Shown here: one piece after another, positions 33,806 to 43,167 of the stretch
Numbering within the stretch: position 1 is the stretch's first letter
Layout: every line of letters starts with the position of its first letter
Assembly (NCBI GenBank): GCA_002408085.1
Contig: DHQL01000007.1
Location: 316,259 to 380,258 of the forward strand
Length of the DNA stretch: 64,000 nucleotides
Source of the DNA: Spirochaeta sp. UBA5339
GTDB lineage: Bacteria > Spirochaetota > Spirochaetia > DSM-2461
Reading direction: 5' to 3'
Notes under the pieces: generated by a model
Told to the model about the DNA's origin: nothing
The model's database searches: none
What the model saw: the letters and a program-made list of their open reading frames with translations, nothing else
Program-made: the position numbers and the translations under genes

Positions 33806-34771
33806 ATGGAGAAACAAAAAGACCTTGCTTTGAAAGGTCAGCTTCCGTCGGGCACTGTCTGGCAGCGGATGAAGTGGAAGTTCATCAACAAGAAAGAGTG
33901 GCAGCTCTGGCTTCTTGTTCTGCCGGTAATCGTGTTCTTCTTTATTCTGCACTATATTCCAATGTACGGAATACAGATTGCATTCAAGAACTACAGTATA
34001 TCCAGAGGTATGGGCGCCAGTCCCTGGGTCGGGTTCTCTCACTTTGAGAAGTTCATCACCGGACCGATGTTCTTCAAACTGCTGAAGAACACCATCGTTC
34101 TGAGTTTCTACAACATCATAATGGGATTTCCTGTTCCCATCATTTTTGCCCTGCTTCTCAACCATCTGCGTCTGAACAAACTGAAACGGTTCTCACAGAC
34201 AGTTACATTCGCGCCCCATTTTATCTCACTGGTTGTAATGGTCGGTATGCTCTATCTCTTCCTCTCTCCCTCTTCGGGAGTTGTAAACTCGGTGATCGAG
34301 AGAATGGGCGGAGACAGAGTCTTCTTTATGGGTGAACCCGGATGGTTCCGTCATATCTTTGTTCTGTCATGGATCTGGCAGCACTCGGGGTATGAGGCCA
34401 TCATCTACCTGGCGGCTCTCACCGCAGTTGACCTCTCCCTCTACGAGGCGGCCACCATCGACGGCGCCAGCAAAGTCCAGAAGATCTTCAAGATCGATAT
34501 TCCCGCGATTCTTCCTACCCTTGTGACAATGATGCTCCTCAAGGTCGGAAGAATGCTCAATATCGACTATCAGAAGGCCCTGCTGATGCAGACAGCCCTG
34601 AACCAGGACACTTCTGAGATTATCGGTACCTATGTGTACAAGACAGGATTGATCAATGCCCAGTTCAGTTACTCAACGGCAATCAACCTTTTTCAGACGG
34701 TTATCAACCTCATTCTGATTATCGCCGTCAACAAAATAAGCAGGAAGGTAGCAGATGAAAGCCTTTGGTAA
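33806..34771 (+). CDS. LplB/YteP-type ABC sugar permease
   Basis: A 321-residue inner-membrane permease with six membrane segments. Family marks are MYGIQIAFKNYSISRGM, FFKLLKNTIVLSFYNIIMGFPVPI and the EAA loop EAATIDGASKVQKIFKIDIP that contacts the ATPase. It pairs with the next gene product. No ATPase gene is in the locus, so a shared MsmX-like ATPase encoded elsewhere must energise it, as in Bacillus. ATG 33806 has AAAGGT upstream. Confidence 0.9.
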   Translation: MEKQKDLALKGQLPSGTVWQRMKWKFINKKEWQLWLLVLPVIVFFFILHYIPMYGIQIAFKNYSISRGMGASPWVGFSHFEKFITGPMFFKLLKNTIVLSFYNIIMGFPVPIIFALLLNHLRLNKLKRFSQTVTFAPHFISLVVMVGMLYLFLSPSSGVVNSVIERMGGDRVFFMGEPGWFRHIFVLSWIWQHSGYEAIIYLAALTAVDLSLYEAATIDGASKVQKIFKIDIPAILPTLVTMMLLKVGRMLNIDYQKALLMQTALNQDTSEIIGTYVYKTGLINAQFSYSTAINLFQTVINLILIIAVNKISRKVADESLW

Positions 34772-35690
34772 CAGTTCATTAGTCCGGGCAATGACCCATA
34801 AACAGACCAAGTCGGATATTCTTTTCAATGTCCTGACTTCTTCAATTATCCTGGTAGGATGCTTCATCGTACTCTATCCCCTCTACTTTATCCTGATCGC
34901 CTCCATCAGTGATCCGGATCTGGTAATCGCCGGTCAGATCTCCTTCTTTCCCAAGGGGCTCACCTTCAGCGGATATGAGCGGATCATCAACTACAACCAG
35001 CTCTGGATTGGTTACAGAAACTCAATTTTTTATGCCGTGGCCGGTGCGCTGATCGGAGCTACATTCTCCCTCTTCGCTGCCTATCCCCTCTCCCGGAGCG
35101 ATTTCAGCGGTAAGAAGTTCATTACCATCTTCCTGCTGATCACCATGTTCTTTGACGGTGGTCTTATTCCCACCTATATCCTGGTAAGAGGTCTGGGACT
35201 GCGTAACACATACGCCTGTCTGCTGGTTGTAAGGGGGATTCAGGTGATGAACATTCTGATCGCCACTTCCTACTTCCGTTCATCCAATATCGACTCCCTC
35301 TATGAGGCGGCTCAGATTGACGGATGCAGCCACTTCGGTTACCTCTTCAAGATTCTGATTCCCATCTCCACACCGATCATCATCGTAATGCTCCTTTTCT
35401 ACGGTGTATTCCAGTGGAATGACTTCTTCAGGGCCATGATCTATCTGGATAAGCCCCAGTACCAGCCCCTGCAGATCGTATTGAAAGACCTGTTGGCATC
35501 GAACCAGGTTAACTCGGAGGTCATGGAGATGATGTCCGACGATATCAAGGCCATCGATGAGATGATAAAGGCTGCCGAATCCATGAAATACGGCATTATC
35601 ATCATGGCCACCCTGCCCATGCTTCTTCTCTATCTGGTACTCCAGAAGTACTTTGAAAAGGGAATCACCATGGGATCTGTTAAAGGTTAA
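34755..35690 (+). CDS. LplC/YtcP-type ABC sugar permease
   Basis: A 311-residue permease with six membrane segments and the EAA loop EAAQIDGCSHFGYLFKILIP; C-terminus KYFEKGITMGSVKG is diagnostic of the YtcP/LplC group. It overlaps the previous gene by 17 bases. With the YteP-like protein it forms the transmembrane pore for oligosaccharides delivered by the two adjacent binding proteins. Confidence 0.9.
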   Translation: MKAFGNSSLVRAMTHKQTKSDILFNVLTSSIILVGCFIVLYPLYFILIASISDPDLVIAGQISFFPKGLTFSGYERIINYNQLWIGYRNSIFYAVAGALIGATFSLFAAYPLSRSDFSGKKFITIFLLITMFFDGGLIPTYILVRGLGLRNTYACLLVVRGIQVMNILIATSYFRSSNIDSLYEAAQIDGCSHFGYLFKILIPISTPIIIVMLLFYGVFQWNDFFRAMIYLDKPQYQPLQIVLKDLLASNQVNSEVMEMMSDDIKAIDEMIKAAESMKYGIIIMATLPMLLLYLVLQKYFEKGITMGSVKG

Positions 35691-35692
35691 TG

Positions 35693-35707
35693 ACGGATTC
35701 TATCCGT
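35693..35707 (+). promoter_or_regulatory. Leader hairpin before binding protein 2, copy of that before binding protein 1
   Basis: ACGGAT-TCT-ATCCGT starts right after the permease stop and is followed by TTAATTTTAGGAGGAA; the first binding-protein gene has AACGGAT-TT-ATCCGTT, then TTAAAATATTGGAGGAA. The shared layout shows that the duplication included the translation-initiation region. Confidence 0.5.
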
Positions 35708-35728
35708 TTAATTTTAGGAGGAAATATA

Positions 35729-37357
35729 ATGAAAAAGAGAGTATTCGCTCTTGTATCCGCAATGGTTCTTTCTGCCGGTATGCTTTTCGCTGCAGGTCAG
35801 AACGAAGGCGGTTCCGCATCTGATGTCAAGTTCAATCCCCAGGGACTGCCCATTCTCGAGGAGCCTGTTGAGTTTGAAATGATGGGTATTCTTATGAATA
35901 ACACCCGCCAGGGCCGCTACGATCAGACAGAAATGATGAAGTGGCTTGAGGAGCAGACAAACGTCAAGATCAACTGGACCATGGTGCCCCAGGCTTCATG
36001 GCAGGAGAAAAAGAACCTTGTTGTTGCTTCCATGGACCTTCCCGATGCCTTTCATGCCCAGAAGAGTCTCTCTGCCGATGAGATCCAGAAGTTCGGAGCC
36101 GACGGTGTTCTGATTCCCCTGGACGACCTGATCAATGAGTATGCTCCCAATGTGAAAGCCAAGATGGACCCCATGTACGATGCCTTCTCAAGAAGTCTTG
36201 ACGGGAATCTTTACGCCCTGTCCGCCATTCAGGACTACGGTTTCGATTCACTGAATGCTTCCATTATCAATACAGAGTGGCTGGAAACCCTTGGTCTGGA
36301 TATGCCCACCACCACCGATGAGTTCTACCAGGTTCTGAAAGCCTTCAAAACCCAGGACCCCAACGGTAATGGAAAGGCCGACGAGATTCCCTGGTCCTTC
36401 CTCTATGTTGAGAATCCCCCTGTAAGAGAGGTTAAGAGAGAGCACTACTGGATCTTCCCCGCTTTCGGAATCCAGGACAACCCCCTGCATATCACCATCA
36501 CCGATGACGGCGATGTTGTCTTCACCGCCGACAAGGCCGAGTGGAGAGCTGCTGTTGAGTACCTGGCAATGCTTTACTCCGAGGGTCTGATCGACCCCGA
36601 AGTATTCAGCCAGGACAGAGCCACACTGACCAACAAGGTTAGAAACCAGGGAGCCGTTGGTACTTACACTGACTACCGCTATCGCTACTCTATCGCCTCT
36701 CCCGAAATTGATCACAAGTTCGGTCTTATGCCCCCCCTTGTCGGACCCAATGGCGACCAGGGCTGGATGAGAGCCATGCTGGGATACTCTGAAGGTTCCT
36801 TTGCCATCACAAGTACAGCCAAGAGTCCCGAGGCCCTGATGAGATGGGTTGACTTCATCAACGAGGATGAGAACTGTGTTCAGATGACCTTCGGTATGTT
36901 CAAGGAACCCGGCTACGCAGATGCGGAAGCAATGGTACCTGCAGCAGGCGGAAAGTGGGAAGTAAACACAGAGCTGAGACCCGAAAGCGTCAAGCCCAGT
37001 GAGTGGCCCATGTCCTCTCCCCTGGTTTCCGCGGTAACCATGATGACAAGCGATCTTTTCGACAAGTATGTTGAAGAGAAGGCCAGTTATGTTGCCAAGT
37101 CCGAAACCTGTGATGTGTACAGACCCTATCTGTCCAAGTATCCCTACAACTATCCCTTCAAGTTCAGCAATGAAGAGATTGAAGAGCTGAGCCTGATTCA
37201 GACAGACCTCCTGAACTTTATCTATACTACTCAGGCGAAGTGGATTGTAAACGGATTCAACGATTCTGACTGGAATACCTACCTGAACCAGCTGAACAGA
37301 CTGGGCATCAACAGATATGTTGAGCTCTATACAGCTGCCTATGCCAGACAGAACTAA
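35729..37357 (+). CDS. LplA/YtcQ-type extracellular solute-binding protein 2
   Basis: A 542-residue exported protein with a signal peptide ending MLFAAGQ, roughly three quarters identical by eye to the product of the gene at 31826, including FEMMGILMNNTRQGR, VPQASWQEKKNLV, NPPVREVKREHYWIFPAFG and the loop DPNGNGKADEIPW. ATG 35729 with AGGAGGAA is chosen over the longer frame from 35690. Some third-codon positions are also identical over long runs, so duplication is recent or maintained by conversion. The two may differ in ligand: they diverge most in 150-180 (DYGFDSLNAS versus DTGWDSFNAS) and in the C-terminal third. Confidence 0.87.
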   Translation: MKKRVFALVSAMVLSAGMLFAAGQNEGGSASDVKFNPQGLPILEEPVEFEMMGILMNNTRQGRYDQTEMMKWLEEQTNVKINWTMVPQASWQEKKNLVVASMDLPDAFHAQKSLSADEIQKFGADGVLIPLDDLINEYAPNVKAKMDPMYDAFSRSLDGNLYALSAIQDYGFDSLNASIINTEWLETLGLDMPTTTDEFYQVLKAFKTQDPNGNGKADEIPWSFLYVENPPVREVKREHYWIFPAFGIQDNPLHITITDDGDVVFTADKAEWRAAVEYLAMLYSEGLIDPEVFSQDRATLTNKVRNQGAVGTYTDYRYRYSIASPEIDHKFGLMPPLVGPNGDQGWMRAMLGYSEGSFAITSTAKSPEALMRWVDFINEDENCVQMTFGMFKEPGYADAEAMVPAAGGKWEVNTELRPESVKPSEWPMSSPLVSAVTMMTSDLFDKYVEEKASYVAKSETCDVYRPYLSKYPYNYPFKFSNEEIEELSLIQTDLLNFIYTTQAKWIVNGFNDSDWNTYLNQLNRLGINRYVELYTAAYARQN

Positions 37358-37371
37358 TATATAAAAACACA

Positions 37372-37406
37372 GTAAACCGGTGGCGGTATTTCCACCGCCG
37401 GTTTAC
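37372..37406 (+). terminator. Stem-loop after binding protein 2, immediately before the AraC regulator gene
   Basis: GTAAACCGG (37372-37380) pairs with CCGGTTTAC (37398-37406), extended inward by GG/CC pairs with a mismatch. There is no T run. The AraC start codon lies only 8 bases further on, with no visible Shine-Dalgarno between, so the hairpin may both stabilise upstream mRNA and limit translation of the regulator. Confidence 0.55.
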
Positions 37407-37414
37407 AATGCCCT

Positions 37415-39616
37415 ATGACCAAAGTTCTCGCTCACCGGCCTTTTCTCAAAAAGTTTCTGATCTCCTATCTTCTGATTCTTATGATTCCCTTTGTCCTGAA
37501 TATTCTGACCTTCCACGCCAGTTCCGATGTGGTAAAGGATTACGCCGACAGATCGAACCGGGCCCTGATCAATCAGGTCCGTTTTGTTGTGGATCAGCGT
37601 ATCTCAAGTCTGGAAAACCAGGTATTTCAGATCAGTCAGGATAAAAGGATGGACTCCCTGAGCAAGCAGGAACTGCCCCTGAACCCGGAGTTCCACCTCG
37701 ATATGGTGGCTGCCATGAAACGGCTTAACTCCTTTATGATGCTTGAGAATAATATTGCCGAAGACTATTACATCATTTTTCTGAACAGCGGATATGTTAT
37801 GGACGGAACCACGGTAATTCCTCTGGAACTTTTCTTCAAGTACAACTTCCGCTACAGCGACTGGGCTGAAGAAGAGTGGAGGGAGTTTCTGACCTCCCGC
37901 TATCACAGCGGTTCTTTCCTGAAGTCCGATGAGATCCTGAGCAAGAACGATATCTTTCAGGGTATACCCTTTGTAAAAACCATACCCTTTTACTTCAACT
38001 CCACCAATACCGCCTTTATCCTCTATACTATTCGGGAGCAGGATCTCTTTGCCTACTATTATCCCGAGAGTTCCAGCTGGAGGGGCGAACCATATCTGGA
38101 GAGCCGGGAGACCGGAGAGCTTCTGGCAGGGAGCAGAGAGAACCTCTTCGGGAGGGGAATCGCAATTGAGTCGGTTTCAGAGAATTACGGGCTGACCTTC
38201 GGGCTGACCGTTCCCTATAAGGATGCCTATGAGAGGCTGGTTATGATCAGAAAAATCATGATTGTCCTCTATGCTGCAGTGTTTGTTGCAGGCTGTCTGG
38301 CGGCCTTCCTGCTGGCCCGGCGCAATGCCAATCCTCTCCACTCCCTCTATACCATGGTGCAGGGAGATGTATCAGGCGGGAAGAAGGACGGCTACGAAAT
38401 ACTCAACTCCTCGGTACAGGCCCTGATCAGCAGCAACAACAGCCTGGAGAACACACTGGTGGATCACCGGAAGGTGATTGGAGCTGAGTACTACTACCGT
38501 CTTGTCAAATACGGGTTTGAAAGTCCCGAGGAGATGGAGTCCCTGCGGCTCTATCTCAATAAACCTCTGCCCCGTGGGCGCAACGGCATCCTCCTTCTTA
38601 ATATCTTTGAAGGACAGTTTGTTGACAGCAGCAATATGCTGGCGGAGATCAAGAGTCTGAAGCTCAGCATCATTGATCTGCTCAAGGATCAGAGCTCCTA
38701 TCCAGGCTGCTGGCTGGATCTGGACAACCTCTCCATCGGCTACATCTTCAGCATCGGCTCCTATGACAGGGACAGCTGGTTTGAAGAGATGTCCCGGGAA
38801 GTGGCGAAGCTCCAGTCCCTGCTGGATGAGAGCGTGGATCTGCCCTGTTACTGGACCGTGGGGAACCCGGTAAACGATGTGTTCAATCTGAACAGCTCCT
38901 ACCGTCAGGCAAGACTGATGGCCGATGAACTGGCATCACAGGAGAAGGGTAAAGTCTATGAGTACAGAAACTTTTCTCCTTCCTCAAGTGAGTCCTCCAT
39001 GCCCATTGATGTGCTTCAGAAGCTGGTGAATCTGGGGCGCTCGGGAAACGCGGAACTGGCCCTGAACCTCTTCCGGGAAAACTGGACTGAGAATATGGAG
39101 GAGAAGCAGCTGAGTGTCAGAAACCGGCAGATCTACTTTATGGAGCTCCGGAGTCTTCTGGTCAGAATCAAGCCGGATCTTTCGGATAAGCCCGACTTCT
39201 TCGACTTTCATCTGAAACCGGCGGAGCATGTTTATGAGACGGTCTGCAGGGTTCTGCAGAAGACGGCCGAGGAGGTCAAACGGGACAGTCAGAAGAGTCA
39301 GGATGAACTGAAAGAGAAGCTGAAGGGCTATGTGGAGAATAATTACCTGGATGAGTCCCTCAGCCTCAGCAGCATTGCTGATGCCTTTGGAAAGAGTGAG
39401 AGCTATATCTCCCACTTCTTTAAACGCTATTGTGACGAAAATTTTTATACCATGCTGGAGAGACTCAGGATGGAGAGGGCAAGAACCCTTTTAACCACCA
39501 CAGACCTGCCTATACGGGAGATCTCGGCGGGGTCGGGATATTCCAGCATGCACTCCTTCCGCCGGGCCTTCAAGAAGGTCTACGGTGTAAGTCCCTCTTC
39601 GTTCAGAGAAATCTAA
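37415..39616 (+). CDS. Membrane-bound AraC-type regulator, RhgR/YesS-like
   Basis: A 733-residue one-component regulator: membrane segment at about 15-35, extracytoplasmic Cache-like region to about 280, second membrane segment (IMIVLYAAVFVAGCLAAFLLA), a cytoplasmic middle region, and an AraC double HTH in the last 100 residues (SLSSIADAFGKSESYISHFF and SAGSGYSSMHSFRRAFKKVYGVSP). Size and layout match Bacillus YesS/RhgR and YtdP, which control rhamnogalacturonan genes. It probably senses an extracellular oligosaccharide and activates the promoters at 31633 and 33704. Start ATG 37415 lacks a clear ribosome site. Confidence 0.87.
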   Translation: MTKVLAHRPFLKKFLISYLLILMIPFVLNILTFHASSDVVKDYADRSNRALINQVRFVVDQRISSLENQVFQISQDKRMDSLSKQELPLNPEFHLDMVAAMKRLNSFMMLENNIAEDYYIIFLNSGYVMDGTTVIPLELFFKYNFRYSDWAEEEWREFLTSRYHSGSFLKSDEILSKNDIFQGIPFVKTIPFYFNSTNTAFILYTIREQDLFAYYYPESSSWRGEPYLESRETGELLAGSRENLFGRGIAIESVSENYGLTFGLTVPYKDAYERLVMIRKIMIVLYAAVFVAGCLAAFLLARRNANPLHSLYTMVQGDVSGGKKDGYEILNSSVQALISSNNSLENTLVDHRKVIGAEYYYRLVKYGFESPEEMESLRLYLNKPLPRGRNGILLLNIFEGQFVDSSNMLAEIKSLKLSIIDLLKDQSSYPGCWLDLDNLSIGYIFSIGSYDRDSWFEEMSREVAKLQSLLDESVDLPCYWTVGNPVNDVFNLNSSYRQARLMADELASQEKGKVYEYRNFSPSSSESSMPIDVLQKLVNLGRSGNAELALNLFRENWTENMEEKQLSVRNRQIYFMELRSLLVRIKPDLSDKPDFFDFHLKPAEHVYETVCRVLQKTAEEVKRDSQKSQDELKEKLKGYVENNYLDESLSLSSIADAFGKSESYISHFFKRYCDENFYTMLERLRMERARTLLTTTDLPIREISAGSGYSSMHSFRRAFKKVYGVSPSSFREI

Positions 39617-39648
39617 AAAACTAAAGTTACTTAATCTGGAGAAAAAAA

Positions 39649-40944
39649 ATGAATCAAATCGATATTACAGCCCTGAAGGGTGAGGATCAGAGTTATACGG
39701 AAGCCTTTAAGCAGGCCTTTGAGATCTGCAGGAAGCAGGGCGGTGGGACTGTCCATGTCCCTCCCGGGAAGTATATTTCCGGTCCCATCGAAATGTGCAG
39801 CAACTCCACCCTCCACCTGGATGCAGGGGCGGAGATCCTCTTTACAACCAACCGTGACGGCTTTCCCCTTGTGGCAGGCCGCTGGGAGGGAAAGGTCATG
39901 GACTGCTACATGCCCCTGATCTACGGTAAGGGTCTTGAGAATGTTACCGTCTGCGGACGGGGAGTACTGAACGGTCAGGGCGCCGGATGGTGGAAGCCTT
40001 TCAAGGCGGGAGAGCTGGACCATCCCCGACCCAGGTTTATCAGTTTTGAGGACTCCGAGCGGATTCTGATCGAGGGGATCAAGCTGGTTGACTCTCCCTC
40101 CTGGACCGTAACCCCCGTAAACAGCCGGAACATCACCATCCACAATATCTCCATCAGGAACCCCGCGGACTCTCCCAATACCGACGGGATCAACCCCGAC
40201 TCCTGCAGCGAGGTAAGAATCTCCGACTGTCATGTGGATGTGGGTGACGACTGCATTACAATCAAAAGCGGCGTTGAACAGAACCCCGACAGAATTCCCT
40301 GTCAGAATATCAGCATCACCAACTGCACCCTGGTCCGGGGTCACGGCGGAGTTGTTATCGGCAGCGAGATGAGCGGCAGTGTCCGGAACGTGGTGATCAG
40401 CAACTGTATCTTTAACGGAACCGACCGGGGTGTGCGCCTCAAGTCCCGCCGGGGCAGGGGAGGAGTTGTTGAGGATATCCGCATCAGTAACCTGATTATG
40501 GATGATGTGATGTGCCCCGTTGTAATGAACCTCTACTACTTCTGCGGTGAGGGAGGAAAGGACAAGAAGGTCTGGGACCCCGCCGCCTATCCCGTGGACG
40601 AGGGAACCCCCGCCTTCCGCCGGATCAGCATCAACGGCCTGACAGCCAGAAATGCCCGATCCGCTGCCATGTTCCTGAACGGCCTGCCCGAGAGTCCTCT
40701 GAAGGAGCTGAACTTTTCAGACCTGCGGATTCATATGGCCTCCGGTGCCGAGCCCGAGTATCCCGCCATGCGGGACAAACTGGAGCCCATGACCGGTGAG
40801 GGTGTGATAGTGGAGTATGTGGAGGACAGCAGCTTCCGGGATGTGACCGTTGAAAACTGCTCCGGTGAAGTATTCACTATGAACCATGTAAGGGGCATCC
40901 GGGGAGAGGTTTCCGCCGCAGCGGACTCCTCAATCCCGGGCTGA
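39649..40944 (+). CDS. Cytoplasmic GH28 polygalacturonase-type glycoside hydrolase
   Basis: A 431-residue parallel beta-helix enzyme with all GH28 signatures: NTDG (in PNTDGINPDS), the catalytic DD (VGDDCITIKSG), GHGG (RGHGGVVIGSE) and RLK (RLKSRRGRGG). These residues cleave alpha-1,4 linkages next to galacturonate, by inversion. No signal peptide, so it should act inside the cell, probably as an exo-enzyme on imported oligogalacturonides or rhamnogalacturonan fragments. TCTGGAG precedes ATG. It follows the regulator gene by 32 bases and converges with a GH105 gene. Confidence 0.9.
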   Translation: MNQIDITALKGEDQSYTEAFKQAFEICRKQGGGTVHVPPGKYISGPIEMCSNSTLHLDAGAEILFTTNRDGFPLVAGRWEGKVMDCYMPLIYGKGLENVTVCGRGVLNGQGAGWWKPFKAGELDHPRPRFISFEDSERILIEGIKLVDSPSWTVTPVNSRNITIHNISIRNPADSPNTDGINPDSCSEVRISDCHVDVGDDCITIKSGVEQNPDRIPCQNISITNCTLVRGHGGVVIGSEMSGSVRNVVISNCIFNGTDRGVRLKSRRGRGGVVEDIRISNLIMDDVMCPVVMNLYYFCGEGGKDKKVWDPAAYPVDEGTPAFRRISINGLTARNARSAAMFLNGLPESPLKELNFSDLRIHMASGAEPEYPAMRDKLEPMTGEGVIVEYVEDSSFRDVTVENCSGEVFTMNHVRGIRGEVSAAADSSIPG

Positions 40945-40973
40945 TATTCGGCGGCCCACCACCGGAGCCGGTA

Positions 40974-42023
40974 TCAGATTTCTTCTGTCCCTTCTGAACC
41001 GATGTGGTCATGAAGGGCGCAGAAGAAGCTGAGGGCCAGTCCCTGCCCCCAGCCCTGAATCCTCTTTTTGGGAACCCTGTTGTAGTCCTCAAGGGTCCGC
41101 ATCACCGCGGTTCCCGCGGATACGTTCTTCAGCATCCCTCTGGAATCGATATTTTCCTGAATGCCTTTGTAGGCCGCCAGAGCCGCCTTCCTGTGGAGGG
41201 GGTGCCTGTTGATTACAAGGGCGGCGGCGATGCCGCAGCTGGCTGACACCTCTTCATAGGTCTCGGGATTGTCCAGTACTGTATGCCAGAGGCCCTTTTC
41301 ACTCTGCAGACGGACAAGGGCACTGAGCTGATCCCGGAGGGAACAGTCGATGGCCATAAACTCGGGGTAGAGGTAGTTGATATAGTTTTTGGCTTCCGCC
41401 ATGGTCAGGGCGGCCCAGGCATTGGCCCGTCCCCAGTAGATTCCTGACATATGACCCTTTGTCTGATCGTCATAGCCGTGGTAGAAGAGGTTGCTTTCGG
41501 GGTCCTGAAGAAGCTCCTCATGCATCAGGTACTGGTGAAGGGCATCCTGTTCGTAGGCCTTCTCACCGGTAATACGGCTGATCCGCAGGAGAAAGTAGGC
41601 TGCCATAAAGAGGGTATCCGCCCATGCCTGGCCGGGGAAATCATCGTCGGCGCTGACGGTGTGCTGGAGAACCCTGTCGCCGAAGCGGGTGGCCTCGTTT
41701 CTCAGAAATTCCGCCTTTTTAACGGCAAGGTCCAGATACTTTTTATCCTGGGTATACTCGTAGACAGAGAGCAGCGGGTGTCCCATGCTCATTGTATTGA
41801 CCATAAAGACAGGCAGGCCGATGTCCATATACTCGTCGATCCATCCCTTCAGATAGTCCATATATTCATCCCTGCCGGTGCACTCCCAGGCCCGGGAAAT
41901 TCCGTAAAATGCAACCCCGCAGGGCCACTCCCAGGTGAAGTCCATATCCATGGTCCTGGTTACCACCCTGTGGATGGTCTCCTCCAGCTCTTTTTTATCG
42001 ATCGACTGTAGTATATCTGCCAT
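40974..42023 (-). CDS. GH105 unsaturated rhamnogalacturonyl/glucuronyl hydrolase 1 (YesR-like)
   Basis: A 349-residue (alpha/alpha)6-barrel enzyme. Features: MDFTWEWPCGVAFYGISRA, FPGQAWADTLFMAAYFLLR (catalytic-type Asp), and IYWGRANAWAAL. It removes the unsaturated uronic acid left at the non-reducing end by pectin lyases, through hydration of the double bond. No signal peptide. The frame begins at 42110, but ATG 42023 has GGAGA at correct spacing and leaves room for the divergent LacI promoter, so I use it. Convergent with GH28. Confidence 0.85.
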   Translation of the reverse strand: MADILQSIDKKELEETIHRVVTRTMDMDFTWEWPCGVAFYGISRAWECTGRDEYMDYLKGWIDEYMDIGLPVFMVNTMSMGHPLLSVYEYTQDKKYLDLAVKKAEFLRNEATRFGDRVLQHTVSADDDFPGQAWADTLFMAAYFLLRISRITGEKAYEQDALHQYLMHEELLQDPESNLFYHGYDDQTKGHMSGIYWGRANAWAALTMAEAKNYINYLYPEFMAIDCSLRDQLSALVRLQSEKGLWHTVLDNPETYEEVSASCGIAAALVINRHPLHRKAALAAYKGIQENIDSRGMLKNVSAGTAVMRTLEDYNRVPKKRIQGWGQGLALSFFCALHDHIGSEGTEEI

Positions 42024-42078
42024 TATTCTCTCCGTAACAACTGGGCTTTGCATCATAAACTGAAACAAAGTGTCATAT

Positions 42079-42135
42079 TTGTTGAACAATAGTATCATTT
42101 CTTTTGACATCTGGCAAATTCAATGAGATACTATT
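42079..42135. promoter_or_regulatory. Dyads between GH105 and LacI genes
   Basis: TTGTT-G-AACAA (42079-42089) is a perfect odd palindrome. AATAGTATC (42088-42096) is the reverse complement of GATACTATT (42127-42135). This is the only spacer between the divergent genes; binding by the LacI-family protein is inferred. Confidence 0.45.
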
Positions 42136-42149
42136 TTTAAGAGGCAGTG

Positions 42150-43115
42150 ATGGCGACAAAAGACGACATAGTATCCCTTTCAGGGGTATCGCGGAGTTCT
42201 GTATTCCGTTTTTTTCGGGGTGACAATGTCAGGCCCGATGCCCGGGAGAAGATCCTTTCTGCCATTCAGCAGCTGAACTACCCCTATAAACCAGCAGATG
42301 CCGAGGGCTGCAGCGGAACTTTTGTTATCTCTGTCAGAGAGGACTTCAACTACTTCAAGGGTTACGGTCTCTCAATTACAGGGTTTATGAACAGAGCCGG
42401 CAGTTTCGGCTGTACAGTGGAACTGAAAACCGGCGGTACCGATGATCTGAAGTCCGGTACGGGACCCCAGGGGGTTCTGATTCTCGGAAAGACAAGCGGT
42501 GAAGAGGAGGAGGAAGCCCGGAGCCTCAAAGAGCGGGGTATCCCCTATATCCTGGTAAACAGGATCTTTAATGACAGGCGGACAAACTGGGTCTCTGTGG
42601 ATCTGGAAGCCGCTGCGGAAGAGGCCGTCGGTTATCTTATTGATCTTGGCCACAGGGAGATCGGTTTCTGGGGGGCCACAACTGCCTACCAGATCGACAG
42701 GCATAAGAAGAGGGGCTATGAAAACGCCTATCACTCCAGGGGGAAGGCACTCCCTGGCTGCCTGTTCAGCGACAGGGATGGAGAATTCGAAGAGGTCCTT
42801 CAAAGGCTTATTGATGAAAAGAATCTGCCCGGTGCCTGGTTTGCGGCAACCGATGAGCTTGCAATGCGTTTTAACAGGGTGGCCAGAGAGAATGGAATCC
42901 GCATACCCGAGGATGTCTCCCTTATAGGCATGGATGATGTGGAGCCTGCCGCCTTTATGACACCCCCTCTCACCAGTGTACACATTCCCTACCAGGAGTA
43001 CGGCGCGGCGGCCTTTGATGCCCTGCGCTACCAGATATCAAATCCGGACATAGGCTGCCAGCAGATTGTGCTGAAGCACAGGCTGGCGGTCAGGGAGTCC
43101 TGCAGTAATGTTTAG
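42150..43115 (+). CDS. LacI family transcriptional regulator
   Basis: A 321-residue repressor-type protein. The HTH is at the very N-terminus (ATKDDIVSLSGVSRSSVFRFFRG), followed by a hinge and a periplasmic-binding-protein-like effector domain (WVSVDLEAAAEEAVGYLIDLGHREIGFWG, WFAATDELAMRFNRVARENGIRIPEDVSLIGMDDVEPAAFMTPPLTSV). The hinge is less canonical than in PurR-type members. ATG 42150 with GAGG upstream is preferred to GTG 42147. It is divergent from GH105 and precedes the CUT1 transporter, so it likely controls both. Confidence 0.9.
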   Translation: MATKDDIVSLSGVSRSSVFRFFRGDNVRPDAREKILSAIQQLNYPYKPADAEGCSGTFVISVREDFNYFKGYGLSITGFMNRAGSFGCTVELKTGGTDDLKSGTGPQGVLILGKTSGEEEEEARSLKERGIPYILVNRIFNDRRTNWVSVDLEAAAEEAVGYLIDLGHREIGFWGATTAYQIDRHKKRGYENAYHSRGKALPGCLFSDRDGEFEEVLQRLIDEKNLPGAWFAATDELAMRFNRVARENGIRIPEDVSLIGMDDVEPAAFMTPPLTSVHIPYQEYGAAAFDALRYQISNPDIGCQQIVLKHRLAVRESCSNV

Positions 43116-43167
43116 GTATTAAAACGGCTCCTAATCAGAGCCGGTTTAAATAAACGGAGGTCTAAAT

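Noticed and set aside
31826..37357. Duplicated binding-protein genes considered as a composite mobile element
   Set aside because: No transposase, no terminal inverted repeats and no target-site duplication; simple gene duplication explains it.
42024..42110. Longer N-terminus of the GH105 protein from 42110
   Set aside because: It lacks a ribosome site, would cover the dyads and is not typical for the family; ATG 42023 has GGAGA.
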